Positions 42,923 through 53,994 of a stretch of DNA of 64,000 bases are shown here, piece after piece. The number at the start of each line of letters is the position of its first letter. Position 1 is the stretch's first letter. Source of the stretch: Adineta steineri (lineage: Eukaryota; Rotifera; Eurotatoria; Adinetida; Adinetidae). The translations under genes were made by a program, and so were the position numbers. The stretch lies in NCBI GenBank assembly GCA_905250115.1, contig CAJNOI010000152.1:62001-126000 (forward strand). Reading direction: 5' to 3'. The notes under the pieces are model-generated. The model had not been told where the DNA came from. It saw only the letters and a program-made list of their open reading frames with translations, and searched no databases.

Positions 42923-43909
42923 TGAAAATCAATCTTTTTGAAAATAAAATGTTCATATCTAATTTTTCTCTCACAAAATAATTACATTTCTATGTTACAA
43001 AAAAACATAAATAGTTCATCTTTGTATTATAGTCTTTGAAGTAATTGACAATACACAGAGATATATTACACTCAAGGCTTATATATCATATATCATCTCA
43101 CAGATTTTTGTCGGAACTCTTTGTATCGATTTATATTTAGGTATATATTTTATAAGTCACAACCATAAAAAAATATCTTGATTCAACAGAAACGATAGAA
43201 TCAACTAGAGTTTGACGCTAAATAGTAACTTCTTAGAGATTATGAGAGAGAATAATCCATAATAAATATAAAGAAAAGTAATTATACTGAAGAACACTAG
43301 AATAACACAAAATGTAGATACAATGTGTATAGGCTAGGAAAAAAAGGGATATTGTTGTATGAAGTCATCTAACAAACTATATTACTAATGTTTTTACTGG
43401 ATCAGTGCATTTAGGTACATATATCCGTTATCGAAAAATCAAATAATTTAACTAAATTTTATATATATTACAAAAGCAATTGTCTGATGAATATCTATGC
43501 AATCCGTTTAAAAAAGTATTCTACAGTTCGGAAGATATCTGATCTCTTTTTCGAATAAACTATCAATCAGACAACACATTTTTTCATAATAATTGTATTT
43601 CATTCAAGATATATGTGTTTGATTTGAAATTTTGAATATGTACACATCTCAAGTAAAAGTCTTACTAGAACAAAAACTATATTACAATGAGACGTGATAA
43701 ACTACACTTCTTTTCAGTAGAGTGGGATCCATGTTCTTCTTTTGGTGATCATATTACTTTTTTTCATCTCAATGAGACTTTATTTCTTTCTAGCAGTCTT
43801 CAGATTTACATCCATTTTTTGTGTTTGATTAATTTTGTTCTGTTCTTTTTTGTCAGTATTTTCTTTTCTCACTATATTTTATATGTATGTATGTTTGTTG
43901 CAGTATTGT

Positions 43910-43957
43910 TCTTGAGGTTGTGGGTGTGAAATACGAACAATACTCACACCCACCCTG
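43910..43957. repeat. TGTGGG-type fold-back element
   Basis: CTTGAGGTTGTGGGTGTG and CTCACACCCACCC arms around AAATACGAACAATA. Confidence 0.8.
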
Positions 43958-44340
43958 TTTTAAATGTAGAACTTACCAAAATGAAATTGCTTAGGTGAGA
44001 TGATTTGCAAAACAAAATTCAAATAACATGAAATTTTCTGATGGTATTATGTATATGTAATGGTATGTTCGCTTCGCTAAATTATTGGTTTCGTTTGTTT
44101 TATAAAGTAATGATATTTGTAACTTTTTTTCTTTTTTTGCTACTATGCATTTTATTATGAAAGAATGTGCACATTTTCAAAAGAAGCCACTCAAATATTT
44201 TAATGAAGTAAATCAATAGAATGATTAAAGCATAGATGAGATTTTCAAGAAGAAAAAGAACAAAAGAAATTTATTTTTTATACAAAGAAAAGGTTGAATA
44301 AATGTATATATTACTGCTTATATAGTAATTCAAAAGAAGA

Positions 44341-44395
44341 TGGTGTGGGTGCTAGATGAATACAGTTTTCATACCCATACGCATACCTACACCCT
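44341..44395. repeat. TGTGGG-type fold-back element at left edge of duplication A
   Basis: GGTGTGGGTGCTAGATGAAT and CATACCTACACCC arms. Shares the CTAGRTGAATNCAGTTTTCA spacer with 47736. Confidence 0.82.
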
Positions 44396-45545
44396 TGGTT
44401 TTGATCCGAATAAATAATACATTGACAACGTACATAATGAAAATTATGTATAAAACTATATTAAATTCCTCTATGGAACAAAATCCTTCACATAAATATT
44501 CTATCAGAGCTTTTCAAATTTTATCGAAACATAAAAATATCCAATAAAAATAATCTTTCGATCGTCGTTTATACATATAACATATCAAGAATGTTTTCTG
44601 GTTTTTGCAAAAAAATGAGAGATAAAAAAATATTTATCGAAAGAAAACGATACCCCCAAAATCATATATATTGATGAATCGTTGTACTTTGACATTTTTG
44701 TGTTATATTTGTTGTTTTCAACATATTCGTCTCTTCGTACATTGCATACACATTCTATCATGTGCGTATATTTCGATATACTTTTTTCTTCTTTTCTAAT
44801 CGTCTGAAATAAACCATTATGAATCGTTTCTTTTTTATGTTACTTTAGTAGGTAATCGTATGGATTGTAAAAATAAAGTGCACGGGTGAATGATTTTGTA
44901 TCTCAAACGAATAATTTTTGTCTCTTTTTGTATCATTACACATCAATAAGGCTTCATTTATCGTTTATCGTTTATAATCAAAATCACATCGAAACATGAG
45001 TCATCCCGGTGTCGGTGTTGCTGCTCCTCGTTTCGTACACAGTTGCAGCATTGAAAATAAGTCATCTAACAATGTTACTGTTCAAATTGTGTATCAAAAT
45101 GTAGCACGTGAAGGAGGACTCGTTGAAAGCGTAACATCAAATTTTGATATACCTGCAAGTGGAAACTATCAAGTTGCAGAACGTGTTCAGGATCACGGTT
45201 CATTTCAAACCCGCAATACAATAGAAAGCATCGAAATTACTCGAGCCGATGGTCAGACACAGAAACTAACAGCACCCTTCGATGGTGTCATTGGTCCTGC
45301 ACTCGATTGGCTTTTCGTCATTGACGAAAACCAAATTCATTCTGTCAAAAAGAACGACTAGACTAACGAAAAGAAAAGCATGGAACACTCTTTCTACTAA
45401 CTTTTAAACAACGTTTTCTACGAATATATCCTATTTAGTTTTTTTTTCACAAGTTTTAAGCTTTAACTTTATAATCTCTCTTTTATAAACTTTCAACTAA
45501 CTTCATATTTTGCTTTCTTATTTTGAAATAAAAGTATTCTTTAGT
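44396..45545 (+). repeat. Segmental duplication, copy A
   Basis: About 1.15 kb duplicated at 48020-49133 in the same orientation. It covers the 5' flank, the 121-aa gene and its 3' flank. Roughly 145 bp upstream of the ATG are identical between copies; copy A has an extra 24 bp in the 3' flank. Confidence 0.88.
44996..45361 (+). CDS. Unrecognised 121-aa protein, duplicate A
   Basis: A single-exon 121-aa protein without signal peptide or membrane helix. It starts MSHPGVGVAAPRF and looks beta-rich (alternating hydrophobic residues in VTVQIVY, SIEITR, DWLFVIDENQ), possibly a small cytosolic beta-sandwich. I cannot name a family. The 5' flank carries tandem TTTATCG words next to TTTATAATC. Compared with duplicate B there are 16 amino-acid differences, nearly all between residues 13 and 84; residues 85-117 are identical. 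Confidence 0.75.
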   Translation: MSHPGVGVAAPRFVHSCSIENKSSNNVTVQIVYQNVAREGGLVESVTSNFDIPASGNYQVAERVQDHGSFQTRNTIESIEITRADGQTQKLTAPFDGVIGPALDWLFVIDENQIHSVKKND

Positions 45546-46339
45546 TATACGAACAACAGATGAAAAATTAAATCAACATTTACATCCACATTCCTCAAGA
45601 TAAAAATCGGTACATCATTTTGTTTCATTTTCTCCTTGTCTAATAAATAGAAAAATTGTAAGATAAGACAAATTTACCCCCACATTTTTTAACATAATCT
45701 TACAATGGATTCAATTACACGACTGAATAATTCGATATTCTTTTTTAATATTCAAAATATTAGTTTGAGTAAATATAAAATGATGAACTTTTGTTTGTAT
45801 TATTATTTATCAATGACAATTAAATTAAAAAAACGTCTTTAACTTAAGATACATGCAACCAACTATATTGAATGCATAAGAACTATTTATGTTTATTTGT
45901 ATTCATCATTTTAACTAAGGATCCATATTGACAAAGAATGATGAATCAATTTCAGTTAAATTAAATAATATGATTGATGTATTGATATTTAAACTCTATT
46001 TTAGCTAAGAAAATCTGATAAAATAATTTTCAATAGGACTCCTACACCTCTAGATCATATGATTGAAAGATCTTTTTGGATAGATCTATCAGATTGGAAC
46101 TAAAGTCGAACTATTCGAATCTTATTTTGAAAAAAAACTATTAACAACATTTTGATTCTGTATTTCTTCTGAATTTGTTGTTCGTTTATTATCGCATAAA
46201 TTTTCTTAATTTGAAAATCTTCTTGCACGTTAATTTTTTTACCAAATCCTAATTCATTATCTACTCCTCTTAGATAAAAGTTAAAATCCAAATGTTTTCT
46301 ATATAGGCAATTACCTATTTCAATCAATAAATCAAGTTT

Positions 46340-46860
46340 TATTAAATATATCACTATTATTGATGCATTTCATCATAATGAAGTTATGCATTTATCATCA
46401 TATGTTCCTCAATTATGTTATTTATCAATCAGTTATATATTTGAAGATCACTGTAAAATATGTTATGATTATGAAAATGAAACTATGTAGATAAAACAAT
46501 AAAAAGAAATATTTTTTATTTGCAAAGAAAAAAAATCTTTCAAATTAATTAATAATTTAAATTCAGAAACCTATTCAAATCATATTTATATTGAAAATTC
46601 CAAAGTTATAGACAATTGTTTAAATTATTTTACAAATGTTAATCAATTAACACTTTTATATTATCTTCCATTTCATTATAAATGATCTCAAAATGTGTCT
46701 CTTCGTCGTATTATTCGATTAAATCAAATGACAAACTTAAATATAAACAATGTTTTTTTTTGCATTTTAATCAATTAAATGAAACATTATATTTAATACC
46801 AAATATTGATACATTATAACACTTCAATGGATTGAATCTTTTCCAAAATATCGAATATAA
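46340..46860 (+). pseudogene. Degraded F-box/LRR-like relic
   Basis: Broken frames read IDAFHHNEVMHLSSYVPQL and then LCYLSISYIFED, later NVNQLTLLYYLPF and SLRRIIRLNQMTNLNI, with stops and frameshifts between. The spaced Leu pattern recalls the LRR-like C-terminal part of bdelloid F-box proteins. No intact domain remains. Confidence 0.45.
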
Positions 46861-46956
46861 ATCTTAGTTATTTTTATTTTATTTAGGAGTTAAAAATCAA
46901 ATATATTTTCTAATAATTATTCTATCATTAATAATAAATACCATCGGTAAAACATT

Positions 46957-47222
46957 TCGTTGTTGAATTCATTCTATATATTCATTTCACCTATTTATCA
47001 AGTATTTACTTTATAAGTAAAAAGAGATGTGCTGCTACTTTTTTTCATTATAAACAAAAAGTTTAAGTAAAAGTCTTTCTCGGATGAAAACATCTCGTCA
47101 TACATCAATTGGCCAAAGTAATGTTATATCTGCTGCAAATATAAAATCAATCCATTTTTGTGGTACGAAATTACTTGAATACATTTAATAAAATATTGGG
47201 ATTGTTTTTATAAATTTTCTGT
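46957..47222. repeat. Dispersed repeat, copy 2
   Basis: Second copy of the 26178-26446 repeat, about 20.8 kb away in the same orientation. No coding frame. Confidence 0.75.
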
Positions 47223-47735
47223 AAGAAATCGACGTTTTTGTGCACGAACATTGTGAATAATCAATATATTTCTTTTGAAGATTTTGATAACGCAAATAAC
47301 TTGAAAGTATAGAATAGATTCATTTGTGATCCGTATGCTAAATGATGTGTATGTTATTAAAACACCAACAGAAATAATAAAGATATAAACGAGTAGTTGA
47401 CGGTTTGCAATGAATAATTGTTGGATTTGATGATCGATAGTTTAATTTATTCCGTCGAAGTAGTTTTTCACATAAGAATTGCAAATTCATAATATACTAT
47501 GCTAAAAGATGATTTATGCACATACGATACTTTCTCAACTGCATCGTTCAAATCTCAACATAAATTTGATTATTATGACAATGCTTATACTAAAGTATAT
47601 TTAGAATATATCACGTTTTTTTAACGAAAATTATTTTTTGAGAACAAACCATTAATTTTTTATCAAATGTTTTGTTAAATGAAACAAAGAAAAACAAATT
47701 ATTTTATTCTCATTACTTGATTTTTGTTGATATCG

Positions 47736-47813
47736 GATGTGGCCGCTAGGTGAATTCAGTTTTCATACACATACACATACGCATACCTACACCCACACCC
47801 ACACCCAGCAATA
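47736..47813. repeat. TGTGGG-type fold-back element
   Basis: GGATGTGGCCGCTAGGTGAA and a C-rich arm with CCTACACCCACACCCACACC. Same spacer subfamily as 44341. It lies about 200 bp before duplicated segment B. Confidence 0.82.
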
Positions 47814-48019
47814 ATTAATAACTTAGATCTCCATAAAACTTTGTCTCTATATAAACCTAAATGATATATGAAAACATCAAAAATTTCTCTTCTATATGTT
47901 CTAAATATTTCCATGAGCTTGTGATAAGTATTTCTACTATAGATGAGCTCCTGCTTTAGAACTAAGTCTTTTTATTATTCCGTAGCTCTTAGCAGCAATT
48001 TTTAGAATTTCGTCTTTTG

Positions 48020-49133
48020 ATTTTGATCCGAATAAATAATACATCGACAAAGTAGATAACAATAAAAATTATGCATAAAACTATTTTAAATTCCTCTATG
48101 AAACAAAATCCTTGACATAAATATTCTTTCAAAGCTTTTCAAATTTTACCGAGATATAAAAACAATCTTACGATCGTCGTTTATACATGTAACATGTCAA
48201 GAATATTTTCTGGTTTTTGCAAAAAAATGAGAGATAAAAAAATATTTATCGAAAGAAAACGACACCCCCAAAATCATATATATTGATGAATCCTTGTTGT
48301 TGTTTGACATTTTTGTGTTATATTTGTTGTTTTCAACATATTCGTCTCTTCGTACATTGCATACACATTCTATCATGTGCGTATATTTCGATATACTTTT
48401 TTCTTCTTTTCTAATCGTCTGAAACAAACCATTATAAATCGTTTCTTTTTTATGCTACTTTGGTTGGTAATCGTATGGATTGTAAAAATAAAGTGCACGG
48501 GTGAATGATTTTGTATCTCAAACGAATAATTTTTGTCTCTTTTTGTATCATTACACATCAATAAGGCTTCATTTATCGTTTATCGTTTATAATCAAAATC
48601 ACATCGAAACATGAGTCATCCCGGTGTCGGTGTTGCTGCTCCTCGTTACGTGCACAGTTGCATCATTGAAAATAAGTCATCTAACAATGTTAATGTTCAA
48701 ATTGTCTATCGAAAAGTAGAACGTGAAGGAGGACTCGTTGAAGGCGAAATATCAAATTTTGATATACCTGCAAGTGGAAACTATCAAGTTGCAGAGCGAG
48801 TTATCGAATACGGTTCGTTTCAATGCCGCGATACAATAGAAAGCATCGAAATTACCCGAGTCGATGGTCAGACACAGAAATTAACAGCACCTTTCGATGG
48901 TGTCATTGGTCCTGCACTCGATTGGCTTTTCGTCATTGACGAAAACCAAATTCATTCTGTCGAGAAGAACGACTAGGCTAACGAAAAGAAAAGCATGGAA
49001 CATTCTTTCTACGAATATATCCTATTTAGTTTTTTTTTCACAAGTTTTAAGCTTTAACTTTATAATCTCTCTTTTATAAACTTTCAACTAACTTCACTTT
49101 TTTGCTTTCTTATTTTGAAATAAAAGTATTCTC
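48020..49133 (+). repeat. Segmental duplication, copy B
   Basis: Same-strand copy of 44396-45545. The fold-back that abuts copy A is here separated by about 200 bp of unrelated sequence, so an insertion or deletion has occurred since duplication. Confidence 0.88.
48611..48976 (+). CDS. Unrecognised 121-aa protein, duplicate B
   Basis: Intact 121-aa paralogue of the gene at 44996. By my count the coding regions differ at about 29 of 366 positions (roughly 20 amino-acid-changing, 9 silent), while the flanking 180 bp upstream differ at about 4. The start ATG and the 145 bp before it are identical in both copies, so expression control is probably shared. Confidence 0.75.
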   Translation: MSHPGVGVAAPRYVHSCIIENKSSNNVNVQIVYRKVEREGGLVEGEISNFDIPASGNYQVAERVIEYGSFQCRDTIESIEITRVDGQTQKLTAPFDGVIGPALDWLFVIDENQIHSVEKND

Positions 49134-49344
49134 TAGTATAATAGTTTCATTATGCATCGACATAAACGTCAACGAAATATAAAATATAATTTAAATAATT
49201 TACTCAAGAATGAACTCGATTCCTGAAACTATTTTTGTTTCGTTTTATTACAGTTCTTCAAAAGCACAGAAAAATACTACATTGACAAGTAAGGTATACA
49301 AAAACAAAAGCTGAATAATTGATTATACTTAAAAGTTTTGTCAT

Positions 49345-52300
49345 TCAATATCGGGTGGGTGTTACACGAATTGGAAAAAAATAACGTCGAAATATTGTCC
49401 ATTTTTGTCTAAACATTTTAGTAAATTCTTTTTTGTATATTTTCGATGTTAATACAAAAATGAAAAAATGAAGTATAGGTGGAATAAATGAAATGAAATA
49501 ACTGGCTAAGAATAATTTATATTCCTTTGGTGACTTCATACAATTAGGTAAGAAGGAAATAATCAGACGAGGTAATGCCAAGATAATCAATAGAATCGAA
49601 TTAAGAATAAGATTTTTATGGCGATAAAATCGACGTTTTAGTTGTTTTCGAAAAGTAAATTGTCGTTGTGTAGATGAACGTTGTCTTGCAGTAATAATCA
49701 TAATACCAATGACTAAGAGAACATTTAGTGAAAAAGGAATAATAAAATGAAATATATTGATAAATCTGTTATAAGTTTCTACTCTGGATGTAAATTTAAC
49801 CAAACACCATGTTCTTTCTTCGTCTATATCATCAATTAGACGACGATGAATTGGATCATGAAGGATTGATACAGCAGTCAATACAAAAACGATAAATATA
49901 ATTCGTTTAGCTAATTTTCGACTCTTTGCCTTATCGAAATTAATACCCACAAAAGCAACAAAAAATTGTTCAATTGTCACAAAAACATGTAACCAATCAG
50001 TCGTTGCTAATAAAAATCGAATAATGAATTCAATTGAAATACAATTGAACAGAAGAAAAGATCGAGAAGTTATAGTATTCATTTGAGAAAAAATAAGAAT
50101 CCATAATTTAATATAGAAAAAAATGATGACGAGAATCGATGTAATTGATGAAGTAAAAAGATAAAGACCACAACCTGTTTTTTGAGTTGATTTTACTTGA
50201 AATGTTAGATTTGATAAAATGCCACTAATGAGACCAATAATCAATATTAATGTACCTAAAGTTATACTAATTTGAACGGGTGAAGATTGTTGTATTAATG
50301 ATAAATGTGGGTGAATATGATAACCCAAAATAGAATCAAGTGAAAGACCAGAATGTTTTGTAGTGAATTGACATTTATCACCATAAAAACATTCTTGACA
50401 AACACACATTATTTTTGTTGGACAATGTCGATGATCTTGAAAACATCGTCCATCATTTTGACAATCATTTTGACCTAAACAATTGTAAGTCATATTAAAA
50501 TCAAAATGAAAACAATTAGCATGTCTTTCTTCTGTACATAAACACATAAATGTGTAACTATCATGAAAACAAATAAGATCAGGATGATTTTGACATATAC
50601 TGTGATAATATTTTACACGACGAAGATGTGAATATCCAATTATAACTTCATCTAATACTTCGTGAATGTGTGGACAACGTTGTGATGGAGAGATTTTTGT
50701 AGAAAAAGTAACTGAAGATGTATAACTATGTTGAAGAATAATAAGATAATACATATGCTCAAATTCAACGAAAACAAGATGAAAAGGTAATGACATGTGT
50801 AAAGTTATTGTTTTTTGATTGAATAAAATTTTCTTGAACATAGTTACTCGAATTGGTTCTGTTTTATCTCTTCCATAAAGATGTGGTATAACATTAATGA
50901 AATGAACAAGTAGAGATTGTGGAATTTCTATATGAGAAAACGAGATGTCTATTCTTACATCTGTCTTCTCACAAAATTCGCCAGAGAATCCATCTGGACA
51001 AACACATGTGAAGTTAGTTAAAGATTGTCGCAAATCATATGGTACACAAATACCTTTATTCATACATTTGTTATTCATTTGACAGACTGAATTAAGATAA
51101 CATCGAGGTCCTGTTTTGTTTAAACGACAAAGACAAATTGGTCGATTTTCTTTCAAACCAATACAGATCGAATCTAACGAGCAATTACATTTGTTTTGTA
51201 TCGTATGAATTGAATCCACCCAATTTAAGCATCGACAAGATTGCATATTATCATTTGTTAATGATTTTAGATATTTATCACTGCACAATAAATAACAATT
51301 TTGTTTTGTTGGAATTATCAATTGAACACTCATACGATTAACAGGCATAAAAAGAAATTTAACTGGAAATATCCAACTTGTAAGATAAATAAGATTTACT
51401 TTATCATATGCATCGATATAGATTGTATAATTCTTCGTCATATCTTTTGGACGATTTTGATAAAGAAGATGCATATTATATTTTGTATTACAATTAATTA
51501 AGGATTTGTATGTAATTTGTTCGTAGGAATGAACAAAACCAGTATGATCCACAAGTCTAATAATAATACCAATCACATTTAACTTGTTTAAATTTTCTTG
51601 ACGTAATCGAATAGTAAGACTAACACGCTGATTTTGATATTGACAAAGATTACCATAATAACTTGCTGGACAAAGACATTGTTCTAGTTCATTTTTACCA
51701 ACCAGAATCACAGATCCTTTATTGCATAACCATAATCTTGGATCATTATTATGTATACTAGTAGCCAATTTCTCAGTTTTTATCATATGATTTTGTATCT
51801 GCTTGTGAATTGGTAATGATAATTGAACTGGAGGAAAACTACGTGATGATTTATGAGAGAATGACTGTCTTCTAAAAAGACCGTTGTCGTCTATAGAATT
51901 TATATATTTAATAATGTCTTGAATTTTTTCATTAAACCAATCACATGATTGATCGAATTCGTTGGACTTATCACAATCTTGACAGGCACGAGGAGCTGTA
52001 GTACATTTCGTATCATTCCAACAGCGATAACGTATCAAAGCATTTTCTGATTGGTTTCGACAATGAGATCGCTCATCTGTTGATCCAAGGCAATCAATAG
52101 TTCCATCTTCAATACGATTTATATGTAAACAATCCATCTTGCGGCTCTTTGGTGACAAACAAGGATGATGATTTGCAGGACATTGAAAACTTGTTGAACA
52201 ATTAATTTCATCAATTCCTTTTTCACAATTCCATACTGAATTACAACGTGTATATTGATTTACACATGGCCATTGTTCACAATGAGTTTCATCGCTTTCG

Positions 52301-53994
52301 TTAGTTACAGAAACTATTTCAGTCCAATTATTACAAAAAGCAGAATAAGAAAGTTGATGAATCGTAGTTGCGGTACCGTCAATCAAAGACTCATCTTCTC
52401 GACCGATACATTGCGCCTTTTCATCATTCACAAGAATAGGCGAGAGACATTTCTGTTCAGATGTGCATTGAAAACGATATTTATCATTCAATGCACATGA
52501 ATTAGCTGCAATTGATTCATCAAAAGCATTATAACAATCGATAAATCCATCCATAATCCGACGATTAGGTATACATTTATTCGTCCCTAAACAACGTACT
52601 GTAGTAGTTGTATCTCGGCAGGTATTCTCATTATTATTTCGAAAGAGTTGGTTACATGCCCTAAATACTTCATACACGGTATAACTTGGTGTTAAATTTA
52701 GTTGGGTACTGTGTAGACATGTATGATTATCTAATGTAAATGTTGGAATGAGAAATGGACAACGATCTTTGTTGTAACATACAAAGTCAGGTTCATATCC
52801 CAAGCTTTTGATAGATGTTCCATTAGAAAAATACCCAAATCTCACATGACTATCCCATACAGGAAAGGTAGGTGCGATGAACGCTGGTGGGCAATCTTTA
52901 ACAGTTTGTATTTTACATTCTTGTGTATTATTGCACAAGCTTTTGCAATATTTATCAAAGTTCTTCGATAACCATGGGTACGATACACACATAAGAGTTT
53001 TGAAACAACGAGAATATCGTGCATCCACAGGATTGTCCCAGTCAAACATATAATTTATTGCTCGGTCACGATTATTTATGCATGGAAGAATCCCTCGATT
53101 TTTGTCCATAGCACGACAATTACCATCTCCACAGCTAAAATCAGTGTATTGTGGACAAAGAACATCTTCACATTTAAAAGATGAATCTCTCGCACATGTA
53201 AACCTGCTGTCAAACCGGACTTCATCCGATCCATCCAAACATTCTGGACTACTAATGTGCATCAGTAAAATACCTTCATCTGAAAGAAATTCTTCGTTCA
53301 CACACATACCATTTCGACATTGATATTCATTTTCTGCACATCGATTGATTTCAAGTTCAGCACAATATTTTTCGTCTTCACCACCATCAAGACAATTGAC
53401 TTTTCCATCACATATTTCACGCCAATCGAGACAGATTAAAGGTGAACCAAAGTCACATTTTATATGCACGTAACAGGATAATGTCGTATTTTTATCGAAC
53501 AAAATGCGGTCGTTAATTCTCATTTGAATAAAAGATGACAATGATTGATTGAAAATAAATCTATATTGACAAAATGATCCAAACCATGGTGGAGTACAAT
53601 TATAAAATACTTCATTTGATAATGATGGTGTGTTCATTTGCAAAAAGTATTCATAACGTTCGATAAGATCAATTGGACTCGACCATTCCATTAAATCTGT
53701 AGAAGTTATATTATTCTTTTTTAATTCATCAAAAGTTAATTTAGACGATATTGATTTCTCATTAACATCGATTATGCCTTTCAAAGATGTTCGAATACAA
53801 TATTCAATGATTTCCTGAATTATATAAGTATTTTCATCTAAACCGATATTCTGAGTTATTGTTGAATAGAGACAATCATGATCAAAATCATTGCTGATCC
53901 CGTCTGTATTATAAAGATTGTAAAAAGGTTGCCATGTATTTGCATTAGAAACGATGAGAATATTACTGATAATAAAAGGTAATAATATAGTCAT
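49345..53994 (-). CDS. Large LDLa/EGF-ectodomain seven-transmembrane receptor
   Basis: A single-exon 1,549-aa protein. A signal peptide is followed by repeated LDL-receptor class A modules (CLDWREICDGKVNCLDGGEDEKYC near residue 190, CRNGMCVNEEF...CLDGSDE, and later CNSVWNCEKGIDEINC). EGF-like modules follow (CLCPASYYGNLC; CVCPDGFSGEFC near residue 1010; CVCQECFYGDKC near 1205). Seven hydrophobic helices span about residues 1241-1525, starting TLILIIGLISGILSNLTF and ending FIPPILHFFIFVLTSKIY. This is the layout of bdelloid-expanded orphan GPCRs with LDLa/EGF ectodomains. The ligand is unknown. The absence of introns over 4.6 kb is striking. A related gene begins at 63375. Confidence 0.85.
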   Translation of the reverse strand: MTILLPFIISNILIVSNANTWQPFYNLYNTDGISNDFDHDCLYSTITQNIGLDENTYIIQEIIEYCIRTSLKGIIDVNEKSISSKLTFDELKKNNITSTDLMEWSSPIDLIERYEYFLQMNTPSLSNEVFYNCTPPWFGSFCQYRFIFNQSLSSFIQMRINDRILFDKNTTLSCYVHIKCDFGSPLICLDWREICDGKVNCLDGGEDEKYCAELEINRCAENEYQCRNGMCVNEEFLSDEGILLMHISSPECLDGSDEVRFDSRFTCARDSSFKCEDVLCPQYTDFSCGDGNCRAMDKNRGILPCINNRDRAINYMFDWDNPVDARYSRCFKTLMCVSYPWLSKNFDKYCKSLCNNTQECKIQTVKDCPPAFIAPTFPVWDSHVRFGYFSNGTSIKSLGYEPDFVCYNKDRCPFLIPTFTLDNHTCLHSTQLNLTPSYTVYEVFRACNQLFRNNNENTCRDTTTTVRCLGTNKCIPNRRIMDGFIDCYNAFDESIAANSCALNDKYRFQCTSEQKCLSPILVNDEKAQCIGREDESLIDGTATTIHQLSYSAFCNNWTEIVSVTNESDETHCEQWPCVNQYTRCNSVWNCEKGIDEINCSTSFQCPANHHPCLSPKSRKMDCLHINRIEDGTIDCLGSTDERSHCRNQSENALIRYRCWNDTKCTTAPRACQDCDKSNEFDQSCDWFNEKIQDIIKYINSIDDNGLFRRQSFSHKSSRSFPPVQLSLPIHKQIQNHMIKTEKLATSIHNNDPRLWLCNKGSVILVGKNELEQCLCPASYYGNLCQYQNQRVSLTIRLRQENLNKLNVIGIIIRLVDHTGFVHSYEQITYKSLINCNTKYNMHLLYQNRPKDMTKNYTIYIDAYDKVNLIYLTSWIFPVKFLFMPVNRMSVQLIIPTKQNCYLLCSDKYLKSLTNDNMQSCRCLNWVDSIHTIQNKCNCSLDSICIGLKENRPICLCRLNKTGPRCYLNSVCQMNNKCMNKGICVPYDLRQSLTNFTCVCPDGFSGEFCEKTDVRIDISFSHIEIPQSLLVHFINVIPHLYGRDKTEPIRVTMFKKILFNQKTITLHMSLPFHLVFVEFEHMYYLIILQHSYTSSVTFSTKISPSQRCPHIHEVLDEVIIGYSHLRRVKYYHSICQNHPDLICFHDSYTFMCLCTEERHANCFHFDFNMTYNCLGQNDCQNDGRCFQDHRHCPTKIMCVCQECFYGDKCQFTTKHSGLSLDSILGYHIHPHLSLIQQSSPVQISITLGTLILIIGLISGILSNLTFQVKSTQKTGCGLYLFTSSITSILVIIFFYIKLWILIFSQMNTITSRSFLLFNCISIEFIIRFLLATTDWLHVFVTIEQFFVAFVGINFDKAKSRKLAKRIIFIVFVLTAVSILHDPIHRRLIDDIDEERTWCLVKFTSRVETYNRFINIFHFIIPFSLNVLLVIGIMIITARQRSSTQRQFTFRKQLKRRFYRHKNLILNSILLIILALPRLIISFLPNCMKSPKEYKLFLASYFISFIPPILHFFIFVLTSKIYKKEFTKMFRQKWTIFRRYFFPIRVTPTRY

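Larger units (their letters stand above)
42581..44995. other. Intergenic region
   Basis: Contains the perfect hairpin at 42873-42922, fold-backs at 43910-43957 and 44341-44395, and the first copy of the duplicated 5' flank. Short open frames at 42661 and 43687 lack support. Confidence 0.5.
45362..48610. other. Spacer between the two duplicates
   Basis: About 3.2 kb holding a degraded F-box/LRR-like relic (46340-46860), dispersed repeat copy 2 (46957-47222), a fold-back (47736-47813), and the duplicated 5' flank of gene B from 48020. Confidence 0.55.
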
